From: Phoronis australis | Lineage: Eukaryota; Phoronida; Phoronidae | Length of the DNA stretch: 64,000 nucleotides | Reading direction: 5' to 3' | Assembly: GCA_002633005.1 (NCBI GenBank) | Contig: NMRA01000004.1 | Location: 832,802-896,801, forward strand | Part shown: piece after piece, positions 1-11,800 of the stretch | Position numbering within the stretch: position 1 is the stretch's first letter | Layout of the letters: the number at the start of each line of letters is the position of its first letter | Notes under the pieces: model-generated | Databases searched by the model: none | Seen by the model: the letters and a program-made list of their open reading frames with translations, nothing else | Told to the model about the DNA's origin: nothing | Made by a program: the position numbers and the translations under genes

Positions 1-3000
1 AACTCTGTTTTCGTAACTTAATGTTTTCGAATCAATATATTCACTGTCTCTTCTCTTTTACCCGCCGAAGGGACGTCACGCACCACCTTTGAGCACATAC
101 AGTGTATCTGCCCCCTGGTGGGCCAATTTAGGTTATTGTTGCCCCAATTTACATGTGGGACATAATGAGCGTCCCGGACTGCCAGTCGTCTAACGCGCTT
201 TGTCCATGATCCTCGACTGCGTTTCTTAGACCCAGGACTCGTGAGAACGCAAGATGATGCAAGACTTCATGAGACTTTGGCATGCATTACAACCGAAATA
301 CGCGGCACCGTACACTCGCTTTTCTAGCGTTTTTCTTAGGTTTACGGAATGCAATCCTGGATCTGTGCCTCGCGCAAGAAGTTCTAGCGCTGACAATCGC
401 TTGCATCTTTTAATGTACCTACATGTACATGTATGTAATCCCGTACACTGTTGCATAGCGTGTGCCTGTATGCACCACATTAAGGTTGTTTGCGTAAGAA
501 TTTGCAGTTTTGGACGAAATAACCTTGTTTGTCTCCAAAAACGTCATAATTCGCAATATTTGCTAACAGTTCATCAAATCTAGCACGACATCGTTCTTGT
601 CCAAATTGATTAAGTTGTGTGATATCTTTGTCATCAATCGATCATCTTTCTGTCGTCAATAATTCATCGTTCCCTGAAGTCCTTGGCATCAAAAATTACA
701 ACAGATGATTTTTGTCAGAAGGCTTTAATAATAATGATTAGCCTAGTCGCTTTTAATCAAACGTTTCACCACGCAGCTTACGTAAATGTGTGGCGCGTTA
801 TTGCAGAAACATGTATGAGTGTCTGCGACTTGTTGGGAAGGTCAGCACTTGAATTTACTTCAATAGGCGGTAACTGACAGTGCAGCTTGGCTTGTGCGAG
901 GTAATGGTAGGTAGAAATTTTGTTTTGTATAATCCTTAAACCTAAAACGTTTTCAAAGTAACTACCTAGTAACACATGTTCGTTGTCATATGGACAGGAC
1001 AGTTGTGTATTCATGAATTTAATAATGACAGTGGCGAAGTGACCGGCAAACGGGCATTTGGACAGGTCGAAAACCTTAGGTGAACGCCGGGGTGGGAAGT
1101 GGCGACCCGCTTGCTGAAAAGGTAACAACGATGGACACAGAACTTCCTAGAACAGTTCATTAATGAAATGTTTGCATTACAAGTTTTCACGTTGTTCTAC
1201 AAGTACATGTTTGCACACATGTCGGAATTTCTCACACCTCGAACGTTGCGTCGCCAGCGGTCCTGACTAGAACAGACCTATAACACTGCTGTACAGTGTA
1301 TGTACTAAAATCGCCTCGCGTTGTGACTCATTGGAATTAGGCTTTGCAGATGCTTTCGGCTTCAAAAAAGCCCATGGTGTAACTGTTAGTGCGATAATGA
1401 CGTTTTTACGATATTAAAACTCTTTCCGGGAAATAACCTTTTCGATAAACAGCCGTTTGCTAACCTCTCATTGTAAACGAGCACGGTGAAATTTGGAGTT
1501 GGAATAGAAGCGTGTTCATTTCTTTGAGGATATTTTTAGAGGTAACGGAGGAGAGAAACGCAGGGCAAATTTTTTCTGCACTTTGCCGTGATTAACCCAA
1601 GATTATAGTAGTCATTCCTATTCAGACCAGCTCTTCGATTCCTGAGGTCACCTCTGTCCTAGTAAAACCATGATTACAGAGGGTTATAGTGGCGTACGGC
1701 CCTGTAGACAGGACTTAAGAAGCTCAAAGCCAACGTAATGGTATGTTGCTACGCGGCGGTTGGTTTACCCGAATGAAAAGTTGTTGTAGGCATGATCCGC
1801 ATTACACTGAAAATAATAATGAGTGCTGCCTTCACTGTGCATGGAGACCATTCGGAACTCGTCGGGTATTTTTGTAGGTGTGCATGTGCAAAATTCAACC
1901 ATTACAACAAGGAGATTTGATCAAGAGACCAAGAGACAACTAAAATAGCTTTGAACAGCCTAACGGATGTCAAAAGGCGTATTCGACAGTCATTGTCAAT
2001 CTTTGGTCTGTCATCTGACGTGCGAGTACTGTTAACTCTTGTTCATATCTATTATCACTGTTTCATTTGACGGCATTCTCCAGAGAGAGTCACGTGGCTT
2101 CCTTTACTGAATGTTGTTTTGTACCTCACCTTACATGGAATGAAGGTCGCAAATGTGCAAATATAAAACAGTTCCGACGAATAATTTGAGGGTACGGATA
2201 TTCCTGATGTGTTCAGGTTGATAGTTGACATGTACTACTGTATGGTAATCTACTGGCTGCTCGTTCAGGCTTGAGTCCATGATTGTACCCGCCTACGGGA
2301 TACAGACGAAAGGGGCTTCCGTCTGACCCTTTACATTTCGGTAGTTCTAGTTAGTCCGGCAAGAATTAACCTGCTTTAGATTACGAAACTGTGAAACAAG
2401 CTTAATTAAAGAAAGGATGAACCAGCACTTTCTGCACCATTTTTTTTTCATTTACGACAGTTACTGTTATTAATCTGATGTAGTCTTGTTTCCTACACAG
2501 ATTAGACATGATTTTTGTCTTTAAAATGCTGACTGTTCGTTCTACTAATTGAACAAAGCTCATCAACTTCCTTGATTGAATCTATTTTTGAAAAGTTATC
2601 TAAAACGCATCTGCGTCAATGCACCTTTGTTCACATTCTCTCATAAATAATTCCTTCTCTTGACTGACCCACACAATGCCAAACGTTGTCCTGTACATCC
2701 AGGTTTTAACATGAACATCCCAGCTTTCGCGGTATTCTTTCAGCAAAGTCATATTTTATCTCATAACATGTGTGGATTAGAAGTTTGTCTGAACATCTAG
2801 CGGAAAATCCTGGGTACGATTCCCCTGTTGCGACTGAGATTTTTACAGGTAGGTCATGCCATGTGACTTATTTAAGGCGTGCAAGACGACTAACAGCTTT
2901 TAATTTTACAACATGAGCCATTTTCTTTCTGAAACTCATAGTTTCAAGAGCAATTCATTGAAAGAAAATAATAAAAATAATTTAAAGTCATATTTTTTCT

Positions 3001-4039
3001 TAAATTAGGTGATGTTTCCATGGCAATTTACTATCATCTTAAGGACAAAAGCACACAAAATGTAAAATATTGATCAGGCGGGAATGGTGTACAGCGAATG
3101 GCCTAGAGACGCTTAGAATTGTGGGTAAATTGTACTGTGTACCTGGATAAAATTTTAGTGTTGCGTTTCTTTAAGCTAGGCATTCGCGAGACATCTGCTG
3201 CAAGAAACCTTGATTTATGAAACGAAAATGGTGATTCTCTCCCACAGTCCAACATTCCGATCGCTGTCCAATGATTTCCCTGGTAGTAAATTCAACTGCT
3301 TACATGTACGTGCGTTGCCAGATTACTCGAGAAACACTTGCCTTTCACTCAGTAATTCTTCTACTATGAAAACCTAATTCAAAGCCATATTATTCGCCTA
3401 CATGTAGTAAGCATAGTATTCCGTCAACCTAATGCCATAATCCTACTAAAGGAAAACAAACGTTGGTCATACTGCAACCAGACAAGTTCTTTATTGACGT
3501 CATTTCCCCCACACTTTGAAGTGGGTGGCCTTAACCGAACGTACAAATGAACATCATTAAAAACGCAACAGTTTCCAAAAAATGAACACAGGTATTCTAG
3601 CTTCATTTCCGTACCTGTCATCCGTATCTGACATCGTCAATAGATGAAAAGGAAAATGAGAACATGACAGTGCTCATCAATACGAGAGTGCGGTATAATT
3701 ATCATCAGTCGCGGGTGTGTAAACCTGGAAAATAAAAAATTCATTCGCAGCTATTTTAAGTAAGACATATTTGCCTAACACAAATGTACTTCGTTCATTT
3801 ATGTCCCTTTGCTTTAAATACTCTGGGATACGCATTTTGTGTCTTCGTGTTTCGTTAACCATGAGATGTTTACATTGTCACAGAACGTGGCTGTACAGTG
3901 AACTATTACACTCGGTATTACGGAACAAGGTTTATTTCCTAATTTCCAACATTCGTTATGTGTAAGAGAGGAAAATCGTTTACGTGAAGCCGTTTTTAAT
4001 CAATGCAGAAACACCGGCCTTAAATATGACGATGGCCAG

Positions 4040-4370
4040 AATATTCGCTAACATCATCGTTAGCGTAACATTTGTCATTGTCATCATTATCGTTATAAAC
4101 GTCATCATAATTAATATCATTGTCATTGTCACCAAAATCATCTTCACCAATACATTTATCTTTGTCATCCTTATGGTCATCATCATGGTTATCATCATCG
4201 TCATCATCGTCATCATCATGGTTATCATCATCGTCATCATCGTCATCATCATCGTCGTCGTCATCGTCATCATCATTATCACTGTCACCTGTACATTCAT
4301 CATTGTCATCATCATGATCATCACCATCCTCATCATCATCATCATTATCATCATCATCATAACTATTATA
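4040..4370. repeat. (ATC)n / (GAT)n trinucleotide microsatellite
   Basis: Imperfect runs of TCATCATCG, CATTATCATC and related trinucleotides, densest at 4150-4370. The array gives open frames in several registers on both strands, including a 172-residue Asp-rich frame on the minus strand. These are repeat artefacts and not genes. Confidence 0.95.
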
Positions 4371-4538
4371 ATTACAGTACCGAACACAAGTAAAATTTGA
4401 ATATTTGAATAAAGACAACAATTTTTCTGAATTGTAACGACATGTTTCGGTGGTAAAACATCCTTCATTGTCAAACTTTATTTGGAGAATGGATACCAGG
4501 ATGGCTACAGGTACAATACACGGAAAATTCAAAAACAA

Positions 4539-4559
4539 ATGATAATAATAATAATAATG

Positions 4560-4591
<32 letters not shown>

Positions 4592-4735
4592 AGTGATAGT
4601 GATAATAGTGATAGTGATAGTGATAGTGATAGTGATAGTGATAGTAGTGATAGTGATAGTGATAGTAATAATCACAATGGTGATAGTAATAGTAATAGTA
4701 ATAGTAATAACAATCACCATTACTACCGACAAACT
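4539..4735. repeat. (ATAATA)n and (GATAGT)n microsatellite
   Basis: Begins as ATAATA/ATGATA repeats and passes into a run of the hexanucleotide GATAGT, then AATAGT. It lies only about 170 bp from the ATC array, so two unrelated simple repeats are clustered. Confidence 0.95.
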
Positions 4736-4993
4736 GTTATCAAAATCATCATAATCACCATACCAGTTATCTTCGAGACCGGTTCCAGATATCTGTCTGG
4801 ATCATTGCTAAGCAGGTTTTTGTCATCTGCCACTCCTCGCTGGCCAACTTTCTTCCAAGGTTCAAACAGTCACTAAAATATACATGTAAATGGAATTACG
4901 TTTACCAGCTACTTTAAACTTACGCATCTAATTTGAATCTATTAAGATTCGTATTAAAATACGAATGGTAACGAATTTTATATACACGTGTAC

Positions 4994-4995
<2 letters not shown>

Positions 4996-5051
<56 letters not shown>

Positions 5052-5205
5052 GTATATATATATATATATATACACACATACATACATTAATACATGTAGA
5101 CATAGATACATACAAGTCATACATACACACATACAAACAAACATGCATACATGCATACATACATATATACATACATGCATACATACAAAAATATATGTAC
5201 ATACA
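4996..5205. repeat. (TA)n and (TACA)n microsatellite
   Basis: Pure TA dinucleotide followed by CATATA, a second TA run, then a long stretch of ACATACAT-type tetranucleotides to about 5205. No coding potential. Confidence 0.95.
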
Positions 5206-6599
5206 TTTATTGCCCAGACAATAAATATAGAGGGCTAGTCTCAGATCTAGCTTTTACAAGATAGTAAACAATAAGTCAACATATGAGGAGTAATAAGTGC
5301 AGCTTAATAGAGAAAAGGGGACAGGGGAAGGACTTTTGTACACCTTTCCTATCCACACTCACGCCGTGCTTATATGGTGAAAGAGCTAATAAATAAGAAG
5401 CTTATATACAATGGAAATTTGAATACAAGCATACACTGTATAGCTCAAATGTATTTAGAGATAAACCGATAAGAAAGTTCTTATCTAATGCATAGCATCG
5501 TGTAAAATGATAGGTACTAACTATCTAAATACCAACAAAGTTGATGTTATGACAAAATCGCAATCCTGAAAGTAACGAATGGCACAGAAAAAGTGTACCA
5601 CATCATAATTATAATAACTTTCCAAGAAATAGTTTGATATGAATCTTACTAATCCGTCACTTTTCACGAAACCAAGTATACATGTACATATTGAAGACCA
5701 AAATTTTGTTAACGAATACACGTATTTTGATTTCGTAGGCCTAGATTGCAAAACCAGCTCCTCTGAAATACTGAACTAGGAGACTGGGACTGTTTTTACT
5801 CATTCTTGCAATATTTTATTCACGTGAACGCCTTGGTTTTAATTAGATGAAGCCACTTGAAATTGAAATACAACTGCCTGGTATTTGAATATGCTTAATA
5901 ATTAATGAACGTTTGATATTGACACGTGTAAACATGTACACACCCGTTATAAAATATTCAGCTTAGCTGAGCAACTTTTTATCGTACCCAGTCCTGCAAC
6001 AGCGAATAGCGAAGCATAAAACAATGTCTGACTTGATCTGCAAAGGATGATAAAAACTGTTACTCCAAGCTCCGACTCGTGTAATAACGAACAATGTTAG
6101 ATTTTTACTACGAACAGAAAGTGTAAAATTTGGACAAGACTAGCTAATTGTGTACTTATCTGATCAACCATAAAGACACGCTATTCAGAAGTCGAAATTT
6201 GACAACAAAAATTAGCATTTTGTCTAATTCCATTTTACAAATCATCTCATAGAAACGTTAATGTTTTTACTCAGACCGAAAGGACAAAACTCCTGTGCAA
6301 AGGCAATAGTCGTGCATGCAATTTACGTAGTAACCACGTGAATATTTTTCACGTCTGTAAATTACGCTGACGCCGTAAAAATCAGACTCTTGACGCCATT
6401 ATTAACTTACTTTCCCCTCTCGAACAATAGACACCCACACACTAGCGCCAGGGGTTCATAGACAGTTTAATTTGAATCTAAGCAACAGATACTGTAACGA
6501 ATTGTCTTTTCATAAACTTAAGCGTGGACGTCGTAATGCAATCACGTAACAAATTTATTTAAAAATCAATAATGCATACACACTAATTGGCTGAGTAAT

Positions 6600-6709
6600 T
6601 AGTTTGCGCACGAGTTAGACAGGACTAATTATTCGTGTCGTTGACTTGCCGGAGTCGCTCACTGTCACTTGTTTTCATATCAAGTTTGTGAAACTGATCT
6701 CGAGGGAAG
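6600..6709 (+). other. Candidate 5' non-coding exon of the SLC45 gene
   Basis: A strong donor, GGAAG followed by GTAAGT, sits with GT at 6710-6711, about 620 bp before the first coding exon. The 5' limit is unknown and the start given is arbitrary. The first coding exon opens with a clean acceptor (AG at 7326-7327) 19 bp before the ATG, so at least one upstream non-coding exon must exist; this is the best candidate. Inference from splice signals only. Confidence 0.35.
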
Positions 6710-6836
6710 GTAAGTATTATGATTATTCCCTGTTGTTATTAAAGCTAATTTGACAGTCCAGTTACATTTCTTCATTAGTGACACGTCTCACAACAAATCG
6801 TTTTCCCGGCACATGTTTTCCACAGTCCAATTGCAG

Positions 6837-6880
6837 ATTACCTTGGGCGCCCGGAGCTGGGCAATGTTTGGGGATCAGTG
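6837..6880 (+). other. Candidate second 5' non-coding exon with short uORF
   Basis: A 44-bp interval bounded by an acceptor (CCAATTGCAG) and a donor (GTAAGA at 6881). It contains ATGTTTGGGGATCAGTG; joined to the next exon at 7328 this reads into TGA at once, giving a five-codon upstream ORF ahead of the main ATG. It could be an optional 5'UTR exon or chance. Confidence 0.3.
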
Positions 6881-7327
6881 GTAAGATACATCTTGTCTTC
6901 GTGAACTAACTACTGTGTGTTTTGGGTTAATGTTTCATTGATTCTGTTCTATGTCAGTGAAATGTTAAACTCTGTAGTCGCATTCGGAAGAATGTATAGA
7001 TTCTTCACAAGTTTAATCGAGTATCACGGTGGCTTACAGTCCATGAAATGTATATTTAAAACAATCGTTCTTGAAATATTCTGCGCTGTCTTCGTCGTCG
7101 ATTTAGAGTCGTGTTACAAGAAACTGCACAATGCCGGTAATTAAGTGAGGTAATTAGGTGGGGTAATTAACTAATGAACCAGTGTAATTACACCTAATTA
7201 CTGGACATTTGGACATTCTAATGAATAACGGGGCTTATAAAGAAATTGTGATAAATAAACATTAAACCTGCATTCGATGTAAAACATTGTGATTGATAAC
7301 AGCTGATTTCTCACGTTTCGTTTACAG

Positions 7328-8850
7328 AGACTCAAATTACGGCAACATGGCGATGGTATTTCTCACTTCTACTCTTACTGCGTTGAATGCCTTCAAAACA
7401 AACACGGAGAAGATAATAAAGACACCGCCGCCTTTCGTCAGATCTCGAATTAAACTATTATTGCTCAGTGGCACCGTTTGTGGCATCGAATTTTGTTATG
7501 CTGCCGAAACAGCATTCGTCAGTCCAATTTTGCTTACGGAAGGATTTCCTATGGTGCTATCGACTATAATTTGGTGCATTAGCCCACTTGTTGGTTTCCT
7601 TCTCGTCCCCATACTGGGTTCAATGTCTGACAATTGTAAATCTCCAATTGGACGTCGTCGACCTTTTATCATTGCTCTATCCTGCGGAATAGTTGCCGGT
7701 CTCATATTGGTGCCACTGGGGGCGCATGTTGGTGAAAACGAGGAACGGAGAATAGAAGAACTCTTGGGTAACGTAACACAAAGCGAAAACTCTAGTTCGC
7801 TGATGACAAAAAATCGTATGTATGAAGACATGAACATGAACATATTTAACGGTTCAAGAAATTCGACAAAATTATGCATAACGCCGTTTTGTACTAGTCC
7901 TTCCAGCATCGCTCTACTCGTTATTGGTATCGTGTTATTAGACTCGTGCTGCGACGCCTGCCAATCGCCGTGTCGTGCTTATTTGTTAGACGTAACAACG
8001 CCCAATGAGCACGCTGCAGGACTCACAACTTTTACGATCATGGCTGGCCTTGGCGGCAGTATTGGGTATGTTCTTGGCGGCATCGACTGGAGCGCCTCTT
8101 ACGGAGCAAACCAACTTACTAGCATGGAGCATATTAGGATTATCTTCACTGTAGCTTTAGTAATGTTTGTCGTTCTTACCATCACCAGTTTGAGCAGCCA
8201 TCAAGAACAAGCGACCACTGAATCACCCAACTATAGCCAATGGCTACCGGTGTTCATAGTGTCACTTTTTTCGAGGAAATATCAAAGATTTGAAAACGAT
8301 TCCTGTTCAGAAAACTGCGAGGTGTCTCCCAATTCTTCGAAAGTAAAATGCCAGCAAGGTTCATCTGAAGAAAACTTCCCAGATTCACAGCATCTGAGGA
8401 ACGATGTTGATGTGAGCCATGTCAACGGAGATACGGGCATATCTTGCCATAAGCCCGTCGAATATGGAGCCATCTCCAAAGATGAAGATACAGCGACACC
8501 AGATGGCGCACGAGATCATTTGAAGGACGGAATAGATGTTGAATCTGCAGAAATTTCCATGGATGCTGACCTGAGGACCTATTTAATGAGTATAGTTCGA
8601 ATGCCCAAAACCATGATAATTCTTTGCGTTACTAATCTGTTCAGTTGGATGTCTTTGGTATGTTTCTCGCTTTATTTTACAAACTATGTGGGTGTGACCG
8701 TCTACGGCGGTGACCCGGAAGCGAGGGAAGGCACCACACTTAGGAAGACGTACAACGAGGGAGTAAGGCACGGATCCCTGTCGATGGCCCTGTATTCAAT
8801 CACGTGCTCATTTTACTCGATTGCTCTGGAGAAATTAGTCAACAGATTTG
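7328..8850 (+). CDS. SLC45 coding exon 1 (5'UTR 19 bp plus residues 1-501)
   Basis: The acceptor TTTACAG ends at 7327 and the donor GTAAGT starts at 8851. It encodes helices 1-6, the cytoplasmic loop and the start of the second half. N-glycosylation-type NxS/T sites cluster at residues 142-172 in the loop between helices 3 and 4. Ends in phase 1. Confidence 0.9.
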
Positions 8851-11800
8851 GTAAGTGAACTCCCGGAAAAATGTAATCAAAGCTGTAGTTAAAGTAATTT
8901 TTTTTTTCGTAAGCCAACACTAAGTTGCGCATGATCTTTTATAGATCCGATGGGAATAAACCCTCTGTAGCCAGATGCGGTTCTTTCAGACAAAGAGAAA
9001 CCATGACTGAAATTGTCTTGTACTATCGGTCAGCAAAAGCAATAAGAAATTACCATTTCTGCTTATAAAAAATGTGCCTTCCTTTCTCGGAAATTTTGTC
9101 TTTGACGAATTACTTTTGAGGTGGTGCACGCAATTTCATTGATTTGAACTACGATATGTTGTTCTACAGTTCTAGGTGAGCCGTCTCGTAGACGAGACAG
9201 TCTCGCCACCTGGTGAGAATGGACATGAAAAACGTCTAGCACAAAGACAAAAATATGACAGAAACTCAGAATTGAACAGATGTTGAAAGAACGCGTTGGA
9301 TTCCTTAAAGATCAATTTTCACTGGTGGTCTAAAAGGGTCGCGCTGTTGTTCTTGGGTTTGCACGGTTGAATTTATCCAAAATTGAGTTTGGTTCTCCTT
9401 ATGACATTCTTAACCTTCCAATATTTTTGATTTTCACAGTGATAATTTAAGTCCAGGTGTGCAGTTAAATACAACTGCGAGTAACCGCTAGTGAGATCTG
9501 CCGTGCAAACTCGATAATATCTAAGCATAGATGCATCACTTTAAGCGAAGGGACATGGCACTTAGGATATCTCGAGCATCGTTTTGTGAGGCAAAATTAT
9601 ACATGTACGAACTTTTAAAATGTTTCACTTGTATATGAGGGGCTTTGAAAGTGTGACTTTTTATGATTTTCTTGAAAAAGCTAAAAAACTGCATCAAAAA
9701 ATTACCTTATATTTAGTCACGTTATGGCTACATGTGTTGCTATTAATGTACCTCTGTTTTTCGTTGAATCGTACTTACAAGACTTGGTCACGTGACTCAC
9801 CTTGTGTCAGAAAACGTCAAAAATTACCTCTACAGGCTTTTTACTTCCAAAAATTATGAACTTTTAGTCAATTAAAATCTATATTTAAGAGATTTGGCTA
9901 AATGTACGCATAAAAGTCGACAATGTTTTACACGGCTTTAAACCAGATTCATGCATAGACGTGTCCTCCAAAAATGTGTTTGATTTCGAGCATTCAACTT
10001 GGTGAAATCTTTCTCAAAATGTTCCTTAGTATGAGCGTAGGTGACTTGAGGACTTCAAACGAACTATCAGTTACTTGATACAAGACACTACACGTTGGCT
10101 TGCCACGTCGTGTCATTTTTGCGCTGACGTTGACGTTAATTAAAAACTAATTGCTAGTTCTTTGCTAATCACTTCTCATCAGAGAAAGGAACAAGTTGGG
10201 AGAAATTTAGAGTGGCAAGTGGTCTAAAACGAATTTCGTTTTCTTGGATGGAAGGCATTGTATAGCTTCTTAATGTTTAAAATGTTCGACATATGGTGAT
10301 CCGCTCTTTTGAATGTCGTAAGTTCGGTCGCAGGTATAGTAGTCGTGGGGACGATTTTTGTGAAAACGACTCTGCAATTTTGCAAAAGCGAAGCATTGCT
10401 ACTGGCGCAAACGCGTTTGCTGTTGAAAGACCACCTTTGAAAACCATGTTAAGGTTATGTCCAACCTTATTCAGTGGCCTCCATTCTAACACTTATATCA
10501 AAAAACTTACCATTTTCAACTAGTAAAAGTAAATATTTTCTGAAAGAACAAAGACCAGGAAATATTAGCATACTTTTTGTATTTATTTGTCATTATTATT
10601 TTTACGTAAAAAGCTTTTTTAAGTAAAAATTTCATTTTTAAGAAAGGTACATTCATAGCAAAATAACCCTGCGGTCGATTTTAACGAAACCTTTTTTAAA
10701 TGAAAACTTCATCAATTACCTCAAAAACACTGTTAGGAATTTTCGATTAGTTAGTTCGTTTGGTTTCTATGACAAATCAACTCGCAAAACGTAAGGTATT
10801 TTTGTAAAAAATTGAAGTCGTATTCGTCTTTGTCACATTACACAAAAACTAAGCTTTTATATCAAAAATCCTAACAGCGTTTTTGAGATTGGTGACTAAA
10901 TATTAAGTTTGGAAAGTTTCAGCGAGCCATTTTTGAGAACTCGTGTTCCTAAGTTCAAATAAAGTCGATTTGCCGAAGCCGAGAAAAAGCCGATTAAACT
11001 GGGACACGTGAAAATCTCTAAGTCTTTGGTTAATTATTCTGTGAAAACTTGTTTTCGGTATACATAATCTATAGAATCCTTAACTACGTCACCTAGTTCA
11101 ATGTTTTCTTGCAATGGCAACTAATTTTGCAGTGCGTAACTAACTTAAATATCATTAAAACCTCAAATAGACCTATCTTTCGCAGCCAACTTTTGCCGTT
11201 TTGTACGACCTACTTAGAAAAGTAGGTCATAGTTCATAGCCTGTGCACGTCACGTGCTGGGAGACCGATACCAAACCAAGTAAGAAATGGATCACAAAAA
11301 TTGAATTGGTGGTTAAATTAAGTCGTTAACATGAAATCGAAACTTCGAAATGTTAACTTAATAATTGAATTAAGGAATACGGGGGAGGATTTATCTCTTT
11401 TCACAACTTTCTGTGTTCTTGACCAGACTGAGGCCTGAGGCAACTCGTAGCATTTGTTTTTAACGTCAACGGTCGTATGCATGTACAATGTAGACCCACA
11501 ACTCCCTTAGGATAAAAACTACGTTTTGTATTCGTTTTCCCCGGGACCATTCTATCATAACCACACCTCGTTGGTTCAATGTTATGGCAAATTTGTGAAT
11601 GAAAGGACTGAGGGTATACCGAAGCTGTTCTGTACCTGGCAGGAGACTCGATTTACTTGAAAGCCCTTTAACCTTTGACCTTGGATAAGTGCTAAGTTCC
11701 AAGGTGGTTCTGCTAAATCTTTTTTTTTCTCGCTACCCAGTATATATTTCGTATTTGAAGTTCCCCGAGAATGAAGATAAGGTATTTTGCTAGACACAAG

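Larger units (their letters stand above)
1..6600. other. Intergenic region, no supported gene
   Basis: No open frame here resembles a known protein, and the longest frames between 4.0 and 5.2 kb are translations of microsatellites. The stretch is AT-rich, with the microsatellites listed separately and scattered TACATGTA words, for example near 420. Regulatory DNA of the downstream transporter gene probably lies in its right part, but no specific site can be supported. Confidence 0.6.

Noticed and set aside
3980-4754. Long open frames on both strands (up to 172 residues, Asp-rich, Met/Thr-rich or Ile-rich)
   Set aside because: They are translations of ATC and GATAGT microsatellites in every register; no unique sequence or splice context.
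4920-5238. Tyr/Ile/His-rich open frames
   Set aside because: Products of TA and TACA simple repeats.
7293-7346. Upstream in-frame ATG extending SLC45 by 18 residues
   Set aside because: The acceptor TTTACAG (ending 7327) lies between it and the transporter start, so it is intronic.
7496-7909. 137-residue minus-strand frame
   Set aside because: Antisense shadow of the conserved SLC45 coding exon.
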